A stretch of DNA of 44,531 bases from Bacteroidales bacterium (GCA_017848635.1 JAFIHK010000121.1:1-44531); one strand, 5' to 3'. Counted from the stretch's first letter, positions 7,085-16,567 are shown. Notes: generated from the letters alone by a model not told the origin. Made by a program: numbers and translations.

Positions 7085-9133
7085 TTATTTTAAAATAGAG
7101 TAAGACCTTTTGATAAACCTATTAAGGCTCTCTCCCTTCAAAATATTATTGGATAAAAGAGATAGGTCACATAATTGATTTATTAACACATTAGATTTTG
7201 CAAATTCTTTAATTGTCTCCCTCTTTCTGTTCTCAATCTGTTCAATCTCCTTTTCGAGCGATGAGATACGGTCACGATCTTCGGTTGTAACCTCTTCCGG
7301 TTTTAATTTAGCACACTTCTCTTTCAGTACTTTAAGCTCACTCTCAGGATTGCTTGCATCCTTCTCAATTTGAGAAAGAAGGTCACCTATCTGCTCTTCT
7401 TTGGTTTCAAGTATCGCAGATATTACCGGGCTAGATGAGTTTACTATTACATTATACGACTCCGGAAGTTGACCGTAAAAGTTCATTCCACCGTTAAGCG
7501 CAGCCATCTCACGGTAACGTCTCATAAATTCCGACTGAGTTATAATAACGGGAGCACTCTCCTCTCCCAGGTTTTCCACACTTACTCCAAAAGTAGCATA
7601 TGTAGGATAAACAGACTCAAAGGCTTTCGATAGAAAGTTAGTATCACTTTCACTCAGGTTATTTGCCGGAGTCTCCTCTTTCCTGATTATCTTGTCTATA
7701 TAATCCGAATCTACTCTGCTGAATTTGGAATCTTTGAACTTAGATTCCAGCAGGTTAACATAGTGAGAGTCCAGCTGACCATCGAATATCAGTACATCAT
7801 AACCCTTTGATCTTGCAGACTCAATATATGAGTACTGTGCCTCCTTATCGGTTGTATAGAGATATACCAGGCGCTTCTCCTTGTCAGTTTGATTAGGCTC
7901 GATTGCCAATTTGTACTCTTCAAAACTGAAATATTTATCGTCGCAGTTTTTAAGGAGGGCAAATTTTTCGGCTCTTTCATAGAATTTATCATCACTGAGC
8001 ATACCATATTCGATAAAAAGCTTAAGATTGTCCCATTTATCCTCCAGGCTCTTCCTCTCATTCTTGAATATCTCCTCCAATCTGTCAGCCACCTTCTTGG
8101 TAATGTGTGCCGATATCTTTTTGACATTTGAGTCACTTTGCAGATAGCTTCTTGAAACATTGAGTGGTATATCCGGAGAATCAATCACTCCGTGAAGCAG
8201 GGTGAGAAAATCGGGAACAATATTCTCCACCGAATCTGTTACAAATACCTGGTTACAGTACAGCTGAATTTTGTTTCTGGATATTTCGAGCTTCTCCTTA
8301 ATCTTTGGGAAGTATAGAATGCCTGTCAGGTTAAATGGAAAATCCACATTCAGATGTATATAAAAGAGGGGATCCTCCTGCATAGGGTAGAGCTCCCGGT
8401 AGAAATTCATATAATCCTCCTCTTTCAGCTCCGACGGTTTTCTTGTCCAAAGAGGTGATACATTGTTAATTATTTTATCTTTTCCGGTCTCAATCTCTTT
8501 TCCATCTTTCCACTCCTTCTCCTTTCCGAAGGCTATTTCAACAGGAAGAAATTTGCAATATTTTCCAAGCAGATAGTTGATTTTTGACTCTTCGGCGTAT
8601 TCGGCATTCTCGTCGTCAAGGTAGAGTGTCACTGTAGTACCGCGCTCCTTCCGTTTACCCTTTGTAATGGAGTAGTTAGGATCTCCGTCGCAACTCCACT
8701 TTACCGGAGTTGCCCCATCTCTCCAAGACAGTGTATCTATTTCCACCCTTTTAGATACCATAAATGATGAGTAGAACCCAAGGCCAAAATGACCTATAAT
8801 ATTGTTTAGCTGGTCTTTATATTTATCAAGAAACTCTCCTGCACTTGAAAATGCAATCTGGTTAATATACTTCTGAACCTCCTCTTCGGTCATTCCAATT
8901 CCATAATCGGAGATCGAAATTGTGCGGGCATCTTTATCTGCAGATACTCTTATTGTGGTTTCACCTACCTCTCCCTTAAGCTCTCCCTTCATTGCGAGAG
9001 CCTTAAGTTTTTGTGTAGCATCTACTGCGTTTGATACAAGCTCCCTTAAAAATATCTCATGATCCGAGTAGAGAAATTTTTTGATAATAGGGAAGATGTT
9101 TTCAGTGGTAACTCCAATTGTTCCTTTTTGCAT
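7085..9133 (-). CDS. htpG: Molecular chaperone HtpG (Hsp90 family)
   Basis: This is the cytoplasmic Hsp90 chaperone, an ATP-driven dimer that helps fold and remodel client proteins. The 682-residue length fits Bacteroidota HtpG. The N-terminal GHKL ATPase domain shows FLRELVSNAVDA (ATP/Mg-binding Glu and Asn), ISDYGIGMT and GHFGLGFYSSFMVS; the middle domain contains LNVSRSYLQSD. The C-terminal domain has lower similarity but runs to a normal end. The gene stands alone between the phosphate operon and the amidase gene. A half-site resembling CIRCE upstream is not a full HrcA operator. Confidence 0.95.
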   Translation of the reverse strand: MQKGTIGVTTENIFPIIKKFLYSDHEIFLRELVSNAVDATQKLKALAMKGELKGEVGETTIRVSADKDARTISISDYGIGMTEEEVQKYINQIAFSSAGEFLDKYKDQLNNIIGHFGLGFYSSFMVSKRVEIDTLSWRDGATPVKWSCDGDPNYSITKGKRKERGTTVTLYLDDENAEYAEESKINYLLGKYCKFLPVEIAFGKEKEWKDGKEIETGKDKIINNVSPLWTRKPSELKEEDYMNFYRELYPMQEDPLFYIHLNVDFPFNLTGILYFPKIKEKLEISRNKIQLYCNQVFVTDSVENIVPDFLTLLHGVIDSPDIPLNVSRSYLQSDSNVKKISAHITKKVADRLEEIFKNERKSLEDKWDNLKLFIEYGMLSDDKFYERAEKFALLKNCDDKYFSFEEYKLAIEPNQTDKEKRLVYLYTTDKEAQYSYIESARSKGYDVLIFDGQLDSHYVNLLESKFKDSKFSRVDSDYIDKIIRKEETPANNLSESDTNFLSKAFESVYPTYATFGVSVENLGEESAPVIITQSEFMRRYREMAALNGGMNFYGQLPESYNVIVNSSSPVISAILETKEEQIGDLLSQIEKDASNPESELKVLKEKCAKLKPEEVTTEDRDRISSLEKEIEQIENRKRETIKEFAKSNVLINQLCDLSLLSNNILKGESLNRFIKRSYSILK

Positions 9134-9199
9134 ATATCTTTAGTTTATTGATTTCTGAGTGCTCAAAAATCAAAGAACATACCAAATAAATAATTAGTT

Positions 9200-9219
9200 A
9201 AAAATCTGCCAAGTTGGCA
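9200..9219 (-). terminator. Possible terminator of the amidase gene
   Basis: On the minus strand TGCC and GGCA pair across a 5-base loop in TGCCAACTTGGCA, followed by GATTTTT. The stem is short. The dyad lies just past the amidase stop and upstream of htpG, so an operator role is also possible. Confidence 0.35.
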
Positions 9220-9222
9220 CAC

Positions 9223-12200
9223 TTACCTGTTTTGGAAGAAATCTGTTATAACTTTAATTATATTATCTATTTGAGGCTGAGCTTTTAGAGCCTCTATCGG
9301 GAATCCAAGTGCAACAGATTTATAGTCGCTTCCTTTGTAAGCAACTCCTGCAGATACATTGCCGTCGGCATATCTGAAAATTGTCCAGGCATTCTCTCCC
9401 GATGGCTCAATACCATCCGGAGCCTCTACCAGGTACTTAGTTTCATTAGGTGTTCTGAAGAATGAGTACTCACCGGAAATCATATATGGGTTTGGTACCG
9501 ATTTTACAACACCTGTATTGCTGGCATTATTTGTTCTCCATTCGTATTTCAATACCTTTTTTGCAAATTCTTTTCCCTCTTTGTCAATTCCGAAGTTATC
9601 ACACAAATCGGTACCGATATTTGCTCCGGATACTATAATGTTGACACCTTTTGAGGCATCCTCAGATATGCGGCTCTTAATCTTATCGGTAAAGACAGCA
9701 AATTTAAGGGGAGTGTGTCCTCTGCCTACAGATGTCTTCAACTGCTTACCCATTATCATATCCAGAATGTCATATTTACTGCCTGACATATCTCCATCTT
9801 CGAATGACTCTCTGCTGCATGAGATATAACTGTAGGATGCTTTTGCAAATGCAATACCGTGAATTACAGGGAAATCAAATGTGTTTCCTGCAATTACCAT
9901 ATTTGCGTAATCTGTATAAGATGATCCGAATCCGGGCGCATCATCATCCATCCACGGAATTTTTCTTCTGAAATCGTACTGGTAACCAATGAATGAAATA
10001 TCTTTAATATATGGAACACCCTCATCTACAACATTATTAAAACCGGCAAGAAGAGTATCTTTACTTTCAAAGGTTGCAGGTGCAGATACTTTTGTGAATC
10101 CGTTAACTATCAATACTTTTCCTTTTGATTGAGGTGCGTTGTAAACACTAAGTACCTCAGACGGGAAGCTTATACCACCCTTATTTACTGCAGCTATCTT
10201 GTAGCTGTATATTTTACCGGCATCTATTTTGGAAGAGTATTTATTATCTAGCACTAATGTTCCGTTGTCAAATCCTGCAGAATCAATTCTGGTATAAACA
10301 ACATAGGCATCTGGTTGAGCTGTAGGCTCCAGAGAATCAGTAGTCGGTAACCAGGATAGCGAAACAACATCCCCATTGACATCAGCCTTAAATTTTCTGA
10401 CAGGAAGTGGTTGAACAACATAGTCAAACCCTTCGGTTGTTGCAAAATATTTGAGCATTCCCTTATATATTGCTCTACTTACAGTAAACCTGAAATTTGG
10501 ATCAAGACCATATTTCATGTCGGCAAAATTTTGATGGGAGAGGAATTCAAGTAGCATTGCCGGCACCTTTGGACTTCTTGATTCTGCATAGACCCTGTCC
10601 CAGATACCTCTTCTCTGCCATATTGGTTCATACTCCTTCCTCACATCATCTACTATCTGTGATTGAATGAATTCGGTCAGATATCTGCTGTATAACCTTG
10701 GTTTGCCATCGGGGAAAAATAGTTCGCCGTTAGAATTTCTTGTATATATCCCGAGTGTTCCGATAATTGAATCATTTAGTGTAGTTCCGGCATCTGTGTG
10801 AAATGCAAAAGAGAGATCAAGAGGAATTCCGTAGCCCTTTTCGGTAGGATTTACTTTGGATCCTCCGCTTAGTACATTCACCCATCTACCTCTGGACATA
10901 TAGTCGTCATTGTAATCATTTGCATTTTTTGTAGCAGAGTATACTGTGTCTGAAAATCCGGCCCACTGGAGCCAATATCTGGCACCTTCGGTAAATCTTG
11001 GCATACCACTTATCTGCGCTTCAACACTAAATGGAATTTTGATTTTTTGAATAGGCTCATTAGATGAACTCTTTCTGTTTTGTTCAATTCCCTCTTCAGA
11101 TGGTTTTCTTGCAATATTTCCCATCCCGCCGCCAAATTTTACGGCATCGGCAGTTACAAACTCTCCCTTTTTCTCTGTTAAGTTACTTAGTCTCACATAT
11201 TGTGTATCTCCTGCACCCTTCATAAACTTGAATGTACCGAGATATACCCAGGTGCTGCCGCCGATTTTCTGATTTACTTTATATTTTGTTATACCTCCCG
11301 CATGGCTTATTTCATAAATAGCAGATTCACTGCTTTTTGGAAGAGATTTATAAGAGACATAAACTGCATATTCGCCGCTTTCGGGAACAGATGGCCTCCA
11401 GTAAACATAACCGGCTTCGCCCTCCTTAATTGTTTCAGAATAAATTGCGCTTCCGGCCTCGAACGGATTTTCACCGGTAAGATAAATATCTTTTGTCTTT
11501 GCAAAGCCGGTTCCTTCGGCTGTTTGCCACTCATTTTTACCGTTAATTGCCGAGAAACCTGTATATGGAGAGTCGTTATCTACAATTACCTCATATTTTT
11601 GAACATCTCTCTCTCTTGGCAGATATAGATTTGCTCCCGCATTTTCCAGCATTGGAACAAGGAACGGGAGTACGTAAGATTGTGTATATAGGTCCTCTAC
11701 GGTCTGGAATAGTTTGGCCCTCTGCCACTCCCAGCGAAGTAGTTTCTGTTCATAGTAGAATCCGTGGCTCTGCCACATTGCTATATTTTTATTATTCAGG
11801 CCTTTCTCAATTTTTACAGGTGAGGATATATCTTTTTTTACGAATACAGGGTCGGAGTGTTTTATCTTTTTACCATCTCTGTTTAACTTATGACTAGGTT
11901 GCTGAGATGGCGCAACAAGGTTTTCAAGTTTAACACCTGTGCAGGATATAACAACTTTTTTGATCTTTGGATCGGAAGAAGTAACTGCTTCAACCATTGA
12001 GTAGATCTTTGCAACATCATTGCTATACAATGGATATTCAGCTAGTTGAGAAGTAAAGTTGATATATAGAACCTTTTTGACAAGCTCTATTGATTGTACA
12101 GAGATTTTACCTCCGACATAAGCTCTTCCTTTAAACATTAGCTGTAACGAATCTGATACACTTTTAAATGAATCGGCCGTAACAGATTGACCAATAGCTT

Positions 12201-12255
12201 TTACGGGCATTATAAATGCAATTGCCAGTAATAGAATTAAACCAGTTTTTTTCAT
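9223..12255 (-). CDS. Exported N-acetylmuramoyl-L-alanine amidase-like protein with inserted golvesin-like domain and FN3 domain
   Basis: A 1010-residue exported protein. I placed the start at 12255, where MKKTGLILLLAIAFIMPVKA forms a signal peptide; an in-frame ATG nine codons earlier adds only a non-signal stretch. Amidase_3-like metal and catalytic residues appear in two separated blocks: His164 (QSHG) with Glu187, and His486 (FAFHTDAG) with Glu570 (MLLEFLSHQN). About 300 residues lie between them, including a golvesin-C-like beta domain (about 225-380, with YVYWRP and GEYAVYVSYK). A fibronectin type III-like domain follows (about 615-705), then a C-terminal domain I do not recognise. Homologues in this phylum are often labelled xanthan lyase or amidase. 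It probably acts on peptidoglycan or another surface polymer; the substrate is not known. Confidence 0.75.
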   Translation of the reverse strand: MKKTGLILLLAIAFIMPVKAIGQSVTADSFKSVSDSLQLMFKGRAYVGGKISVQSIELVKKVLYINFTSQLAEYPLYSNDVAKIYSMVEAVTSSDPKIKKVVISCTGVKLENLVAPSQQPSHKLNRDGKKIKHSDPVFVKKDISSPVKIEKGLNNKNIAMWQSHGFYYEQKLLRWEWQRAKLFQTVEDLYTQSYVLPFLVPMLENAGANLYLPRERDVQKYEVIVDNDSPYTGFSAINGKNEWQTAEGTGFAKTKDIYLTGENPFEAGSAIYSETIKEGEAGYVYWRPSVPESGEYAVYVSYKSLPKSSESAIYEISHAGGITKYKVNQKIGGSTWVYLGTFKFMKGAGDTQYVRLSNLTEKKGEFVTADAVKFGGGMGNIARKPSEEGIEQNRKSSSNEPIQKIKIPFSVEAQISGMPRFTEGARYWLQWAGFSDTVYSATKNANDYNDDYMSRGRWVNVLSGGSKVNPTEKGYGIPLDLSFAFHTDAGTTLNDSIIGTLGIYTRNSNGELFFPDGKPRLYSRYLTEFIQSQIVDDVRKEYEPIWQRRGIWDRVYAESRSPKVPAMLLEFLSHQNFADMKYGLDPNFRFTVSRAIYKGMLKYFATTEGFDYVVQPLPVRKFKADVNGDVVSLSWLPTTDSLEPTAQPDAYVVYTRIDSAGFDNGTLVLDNKYSSKIDAGKIYSYKIAAVNKGGISFPSEVLSVYNAPQSKGKVLIVNGFTKVSAPATFESKDTLLAGFNNVVDEGVPYIKDISFIGYQYDFRRKIPWMDDDAPGFGSSYTDYANMVIAGNTFDFPVIHGIAFAKASYSYISCSRESFEDGDMSGSKYDILDMIMGKQLKTSVGRGHTPLKFAVFTDKIKSRISEDASKGVNIIVSGANIGTDLCDNFGIDKEGKEFAKKVLKYEWRTNNASNTGVVKSVPNPYMISGEYSFFRTPNETKYLVEAPDGIEPSGENAWTIFRYADGNVSAGVAYKGSDYKSVALGFPIEALKAQPQIDNIIKVITDFFQNR

Positions 12256-12279
12256 AATTACATAGAGATATATGGAAAA

Positions 12280-12287
12280 CAAAACTA
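12280..12287 (-). promoter_or_regulatory. -7 box of the amidase gene
   Basis: TAGTTTTG on the minus strand is an exact TAnnTTTG match, 24 bases before the chosen start codon. No clear -33 TTG is seen. It lies back to back with the promoter of the thioredoxin-like gene. Confidence 0.5.
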
Positions 12288-12310
12288 AGGAAAAAAGATT
12301 TAGATTCTCA

Positions 12311-12339
12311 TTGTTATTGCCTTTTTTAAAATAACTTTG
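12311..12339 (+). promoter_or_regulatory. Promoter of the TlpA-like gene
   Basis: TTG (12311-12313) and TAACTTTG (12332-12339, exact -7 consensus) are separated by 18 bases. The predicted start site falls about 15 bases before the ATG at 12361. Confidence 0.6.
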
Positions 12340-12360
12340 TGAGGGATAAACCTTACTAAA

Positions 12361-12906
12361 ATGAAACTTAGATTATTATTTTTAACCGTTGCGATACTCT
12401 CTCTGTCGCAATTCTCATCTGCACAACAGGTACAAACCGGCGATACTCAGTCAAGGGGATACATCGTTAAGGTGGGAGATATTGCTCCCGATTTTGAAAT
12501 TGAATTGACAAATGGTCAAAAATTTATGCTCTCTTCCTTGAGGGGAAAAGTTGTTATGCTTCAGTTTACAGCAAGCTGGTGCAGTGTTTGTCGCAAGGAG
12601 ATGCCTCATATTGAGAGTGATATATGGCTCAAACATAAGGATAACAAAAGTTTCGCCCTATTTGGGATAGATTTAAAGGAATCTGCCGAAATTACCGATA
12701 AGTTTGCTGAGAGTATGAAAATCACATATCCTCTCTCTTTAGATTTAAAAGGAGAGAAGTTTGCTCTCTACACCGAACCAAATGCAGGTGTAACCAGAAA
12801 CATAATTATCGGAAGGGACGGAAGGATTATTATGCTCACAAGACTCTACGATGAAAAAGAGTTTGCAGAAATGGCCAATTTAATAACAAAAGAGCTCTCA
12901 AAGTAA
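12361..12906 (+). CDS. TlpA-like thioredoxin-fold protein (exported)
   Basis: A 181-residue thiol-disulfide oxidoreductase or peroxiredoxin-like protein. Residues 1-21 form a signal peptide ending in FSSAQ, so it acts in the periplasm. The thioredoxin fold begins with VGDIAPDFEIELTNGQ and has the redox-active Cys74-Ser-Val-Cys77 in FTASWCSVCRKEMP, which is closer to TlpA/ResA than to classical thioredoxin. A proline in the GVTRNIIIGRDGRI region, expected as cis-Pro, is not seen. The D-cysteine desulfhydrase-like gene starts 4 bases downstream, so the two are probably co-transcribed. Confidence 0.85.
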   Translation: MKLRLLFLTVAILSLSQFSSAQQVQTGDTQSRGYIVKVGDIAPDFEIELTNGQKFMLSSLRGKVVMLQFTASWCSVCRKEMPHIESDIWLKHKDNKSFALFGIDLKESAEITDKFAESMKITYPLSLDLKGEKFALYTEPNAGVTRNIIIGRDGRIIMLTRLYDEKEFAEMANLITKELSK

Positions 12907-12910
12907 TATT

Positions 12911-13885
12911 ATGCAAAGACTATCATTAGCAAATACCCCTACTAAAATATCCAAGTTGGAGCGATTATCCTCTGAATTGGGTAAAAATATCTGGATTAAA
13001 AGAGATGATCAGACAGGAACTGAAATCTCCGGTAATAAGATACGAAAACTTGAGTACTCACTGAAGCAAGCAATAGATCAGGGTTATGATACCGTAATCA
13101 CATGTGGCGGTCTTCAGTCAAACCACTGCAGGGCTACTGCCGCTGCTGCTGCTCAAATAGGGATGAAGAGCATTCTTCTCCTGAGAGTAACCGATGGTAC
13201 AAAAATAGAGGGTAACTACTTTCTTGACAAGATCCTAGGAGCCGAAGTGATATTCTGTACACCCGAAGAATATAGATTCTCCCGCAACGATATAATGAAC
13301 TCAATTGCTTCCAAAAGGGCTGAATCGGGTCAAAAGGTATATGTTATTCCCGAAGGTGCATCCAATGGAATAGGTTGTATGGGTTACTACTCATGTTACG
13401 AGGAGATTTTGGAGCAGGAGAGAGCAATGGGTGTCGTATTTGATGATATTGTAGTTGCGACTGGATCGGGTGGAACCTATACGGGACTGGTTCTGGCAAA
13501 CAAAATACTTAAAGGTGGAAAAAGGATTACCGGTTTTACGGTATGCGACGACGCCGAATATTTTACCAATGTTTCACTGACTATTGGAAAAGAGGCTCTT
13601 GAGTATATTGGTGTCAACTGTGAGCTTGAACAGAGTGATATTCACTATAATGACAAATATTCAGGAATAGGATATGCATTAAGTACTCCTGAAGAGTTGA
13701 ACTTTATTGCAAAGATAGCATCGCTTGAGGGTTTGATACTTGACCCTGTCTATACAGGTAAGGCAATGAAAGGCTTGTATAGTGAAATAAAATTGGGAAC
13801 CTTCGGAGATTCCAAAAACATTTTGTTTATTCACACCGGAGGATTATTTGGACTATTCCCTAAACAAAATGATTTTATTTTTTAA
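12911..13885 (+). CDS. D-cysteine desulfhydrase / ACC deaminase family PLP enzyme
   Basis: A 324-residue fold-type II PLP enzyme. The cofactor lysine is probably Lys43 in SGNKIRKLEY, followed by GGLQSNHCRATAAAA, the hallmark of the family that holds D-cysteine desulfhydrase (D-cysteine to pyruvate, H2S and ammonia) and ACC deaminase. The glycine-rich loop ATGSGGTYTGL binds the PLP phosphate. Substrate cannot be settled by eye; in gut and anaerobic bacteria D-cysteine desulfhydrase or a broad D-amino acid lyase is the more usual role. It lies 4 bases after the TlpA-like gene. Confidence 0.82.
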   Translation: MQRLSLANTPTKISKLERLSSELGKNIWIKRDDQTGTEISGNKIRKLEYSLKQAIDQGYDTVITCGGLQSNHCRATAAAAAQIGMKSILLLRVTDGTKIEGNYFLDKILGAEVIFCTPEEYRFSRNDIMNSIASKRAESGQKVYVIPEGASNGIGCMGYYSCYEEILEQERAMGVVFDDIVVATGSGGTYTGLVLANKILKGGKRITGFTVCDDAEYFTNVSLTIGKEALEYIGVNCELEQSDIHYNDKYSGIGYALSTPEELNFIAKIASLEGLILDPVYTGKAMKGLYSEIKLGTFGDSKNILFIHTGGLFGLFPKQNDFIF

Positions 13886-13975
13886 AAAAATTTAACTGCC
13901 CGATGTAACTTTTCTGAAAAATGAATGTCAAAGAATTGAGAAAAGTAAATCTGGTTTAGTATTTATGGTAGAGAA

Positions 13976-14006
13976 AAGGCTGTCCTGGTTAATGGGCAGC
14001 CTTTTA
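13976..14006. terminator. Bidirectional terminator between convergent genes
   Basis: AAGGCTGTCC (13976-13985) and GGGCAGCCTT (13994-14003) form a 10-bp stem with one G-U pair and an 8-base loop. T-runs follow on both strands (TTTTATT forward, TTTTCT reverse). It serves the PLP enzyme gene and the convergent P5C dehydrogenase gene. Confidence 0.8.
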
Positions 14007-14029
14007 TTCTTTAACATTGTCTAATCTCT

Positions 14030-15658
14030 CTATCTCTTCATATAGCTATATCTGGGATCACTCATTGAGATCAAGGTCTCTTTAATTGTCCTTGGACTTA
14101 CCCAACGAATCAGATTAAACTCTCCTCCGGCTTTATCATTTGTTCCTGAAGCTCTTGCTCCTCCGAAAGGCTGCATACCAACAACAGCTCCCGTAGGCTT
14201 GTCGTTAATGTAGAAATTACCTGCAGCATATCTTAGTTTTTCGCAAATTGAAGCAACAGCCAGTCTGTCTCTTCCGAATACAGCACCTGTTAAAGCATAT
14301 GGAGAGGTAGTATCACATAACTCAATTGTCTCGTCCAATTTGCTGTCTTCGTATACATAAACAGTCAGAACAGGACCGAAAATCTCCTCCTGCATGCTTT
14401 TAAACTTAGGGTTGGTTGTCAGAATCAGGGTGGGTTTTACAAAATATCCGATGCTCTTATCATATGTTCCTCCGAATATTATCTCTGCTTCATTTGACTG
14501 TTTGGCAAATTCTATATAAGAGACAATATTATCGAATGATTTTTCATCAATAACAGCATTTATAAAATTGTTGCTATCCATAACGTCTCCCATTTTTACA
14601 GTATTACTCCACATCTCCAATTCGCTCTTTATTTCGCTCCAGAGAGATTTTGGAACATACATTCTGGAAGCAGCAGAACACTTTTGCCCCTGGAACTCAA
14701 ATGCACCTGCAAAAGCGCTGGCAGCTACCTCCTTAGCAGGAGCAGATGGGTGTACAAAAATAAAGTCTTTACCACCTGTCTCTCCGATTAATCTGGGATA
14801 GCTCTTATATTTTGGCAGATTTGCTCCGACTTGAGACCATAATCCGTTGAATGTAGAGTTTGAGCCGGTAAAATGGATGCCGGCAAGATGCTCTGAATCT
14901 ATTACATGCTTTCCAATCAATGCGCCACTTCCGCATAGGAAGTTAACAACTCCGTCGGGAAGTCCTGCTTCAATAAATACCTTCATTAAATAGTAATTAG
15001 ATAGTATTGCAGTAGTAGCAGTTTTCCAAACAGTGGTATTACCCATCATTACCGGGGAGAGATTAAGATTGGAGGCAATTGAGGTAAAATTGAACGGACT
15101 TACGGCAAATACGAACCCCTCAAGAGCTCTGTACTCCATACTGTTTATCTGGTTTGAGGCAGATTTTGGCTGCGATTCATATATCTCATTGGCAAATGAT
15201 ACATTGTAGCGAAGAAAATCAATAGTTTCACATGCAGAATCAATTTCGGCCTGGAAAATATTCTTGCTCTGGCCTAGCATTGTAGCCGCATTAATTACAG
15301 GACGATATTTTGTTGCTAACAACTCTGCAATCTTAAGCATTATTGATGCCCTAACTCTCCAGTCTGTTTCTGACCATATTTTGTGGGCTTTCACTGCTGC
15401 ATCAACGGCCATTTTTATCTCTTTTTCACCGGCTTTATGGTAAATTGCAAGGACATGGCCGTGGTTATGAGGCATCACAACCTTCTCAGTATTACCGGTG
15501 CGGATCTCTTTTCCGTCAATAATCAATGGAATTTCGACAACCATTGAAGATTGTCTTTGAAGTTCCGATTCGAGTGCAACTCTTTCGGGACTTCCAGGTA
15601 AATATCCCAAAACCGGTTCATTGCTAGGCTTTGGGAAATTAAAAATCGAGTTATTCAT
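14030..15658 (-). CDS. pruA: L-glutamate gamma-semialdehyde (1-pyrroline-5-carboxylate) dehydrogenase
   Basis: This enzyme oxidises glutamate gamma-semialdehyde to glutamate with NAD+, the second step of proline breakdown and part of arginine or ornithine use. I start it at 15658 (542 aa, MNNSIFNFPKPSNEPV); an upstream in-frame ATG adds eight residues unlike the family. The aldehyde dehydrogenase hallmarks are the general-base Glu in IGETGGKD and the nucleophile Cys327 in FQGQKCSAASR. PFGGARASGTNDKAGG near the C-terminus is typical of the P5CDH subfamily. No proline dehydrogenase is present in the window. Confidence 0.92.
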   Translation of the reverse strand: MNNSIFNFPKPSNEPVLGYLPGSPERVALESELQRQSSMVVEIPLIIDGKEIRTGNTEKVVMPHNHGHVLAIYHKAGEKEIKMAVDAAVKAHKIWSETDWRVRASIMLKIAELLATKYRPVINAATMLGQSKNIFQAEIDSACETIDFLRYNVSFANEIYESQPKSASNQINSMEYRALEGFVFAVSPFNFTSIASNLNLSPVMMGNTTVWKTATTAILSNYYLMKVFIEAGLPDGVVNFLCGSGALIGKHVIDSEHLAGIHFTGSNSTFNGLWSQVGANLPKYKSYPRLIGETGGKDFIFVHPSAPAKEVAASAFAGAFEFQGQKCSAASRMYVPKSLWSEIKSELEMWSNTVKMGDVMDSNNFINAVIDEKSFDNIVSYIEFAKQSNEAEIIFGGTYDKSIGYFVKPTLILTTNPKFKSMQEEIFGPVLTVYVYEDSKLDETIELCDTTSPYALTGAVFGRDRLAVASICEKLRYAAGNFYINDKPTGAVVGMQPFGGARASGTNDKAGGEFNLIRWVSPRTIKETLISMSDPRYSYMKR

Positions 15659-15679
15659 AATTATAAAATGTTTTATAAA

Positions 15680-15687
15680 CAAAAATA
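15680..15687 (-). promoter_or_regulatory. Possible -7 box of pruA
   Basis: TATTTTTG on the minus strand matches TAnnTTTG, 21 bases before the chosen start. No TTG stands at the usual -33 distance. Confidence 0.4.
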
Positions 15688-15751
15688 CTAAAATTAATGC
15701 AACATTTTTAGCCCAAACATCGTCTTAGAGATAAATAAAAATAATAGTGCA

Positions 15752-16567
15752 ATGAAAAAATTATTATCTGTTCTCTCAATTTTACTTTTTGCTGCCACAT
15801 TGTCCGCACAAACTGTAAAGCCTTTCAAAGTGTCGGGCTTTAATGCCATTGATGCTTCAGGTGTATATAATATTGAAGTGGAAAAATCCTCTTCTGAATA
15901 TTTGAATATAGAGACTCAGTTTGAACTTATGAAGTATGTTCAGGTAAGAGTTAAAGATGGAGTTCTTGTGCTCTCACTTAATACCGACGATATGCCAAGG
16001 TCTCTTAAGCGTAACACCCCGGAGATTAAAGCAAAAATAGGAATGAAGAGCCTTAACAAAATTAAGCTCTCGGGAGCTACCAGAATTCTTGTAAAATCTA
16101 AATTTACATCATCTGATTTTAAAGTATATATGAGCGGTGCTTCGGCAGCAGATATTCCTCAGTTGGAGGCAGGCAAATTAAGCCTCGATTTGAGTGGCGC
16201 CTCAAAACTTAAATTCAGTGCCAGTGGCGATTTTGTTGGTATTGATGTTTCAGGGGCATCCTCTTTAGTAGCTAATCTATCTTACTCAGAATTAAATAGT
16301 GAGATTTCAGGAGCATCCTCAGCAAATATTTCAGGATCAGTTAAAACTGCGACCGTAGCCAGTTCTGGTGCAAGTTCTGTTAAAGCAGAAACTTTGAACA
16401 GCGATTTAGTAAAAGCAAGTGCCTCAGGAGCTTCAAAGCTTATTGTAGGTAGAGTTAAAGAGCTCGAAGTTAAAGCATCAGGAGCCTCATCCGTAAGATT
16501 TTACGGGAAACCTGTGGTAAAGATGTGGGAGGTTTCGGGTGCCTCTTCGATAAAGCAGATGGATTAG
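15752..16567 (+). CDS. Head GIN domain-containing exported protein (DUF2807)
   Basis: A 271-residue exported protein with a signal peptide (residues 1-19, ending in LSAQ). The rest is a repetitive beta-helix-like sequence of the head GIN (DUF2807) family, known from Bacteroidota and loosely called putative autotransporter adhesin. The short motif SGAS or SGASS recurs about ten times at irregular intervals, along with the N-terminal FNAIDASGVYNIEVEKS stretch typical of the family. Its biological role is unknown. It is followed by a strong terminator and appears to be a single-gene unit. Confidence 0.85.
   Translation: MKKLLSVLSILLFAATLSAQTVKPFKVSGFNAIDASGVYNIEVEKSSSEYLNIETQFELMKYVQVRVKDGVLVLSLNTDDMPRSLKRNTPEIKAKIGMKSLNKIKLSGATRILVKSKFTSSDFKVYMSGASAADIPQLEAGKLSLDLSGASKLKFSASGDFVGIDVSGASSLVANLSYSELNSEISGASSANISGSVKTATVASSGASSVKAETLNSDLVKASASGASKLIVGRVKELEVKASGASSVRFYGKPVVKMWEVSGASSIKQMD

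Noticed and set aside
9134-9180. HrcA-binding CIRCE element before htpG
   Set aside because: Only one half-site (GAGTGCTC) resembles CIRCE; the partner at the nine-base spacing is absent.
15752-16567. Recurrent SGASS motifs as a DNA repeat array
   Set aside because: The repetition is at protein level with varied codons and irregular spacing, as usual for head GIN proteins.
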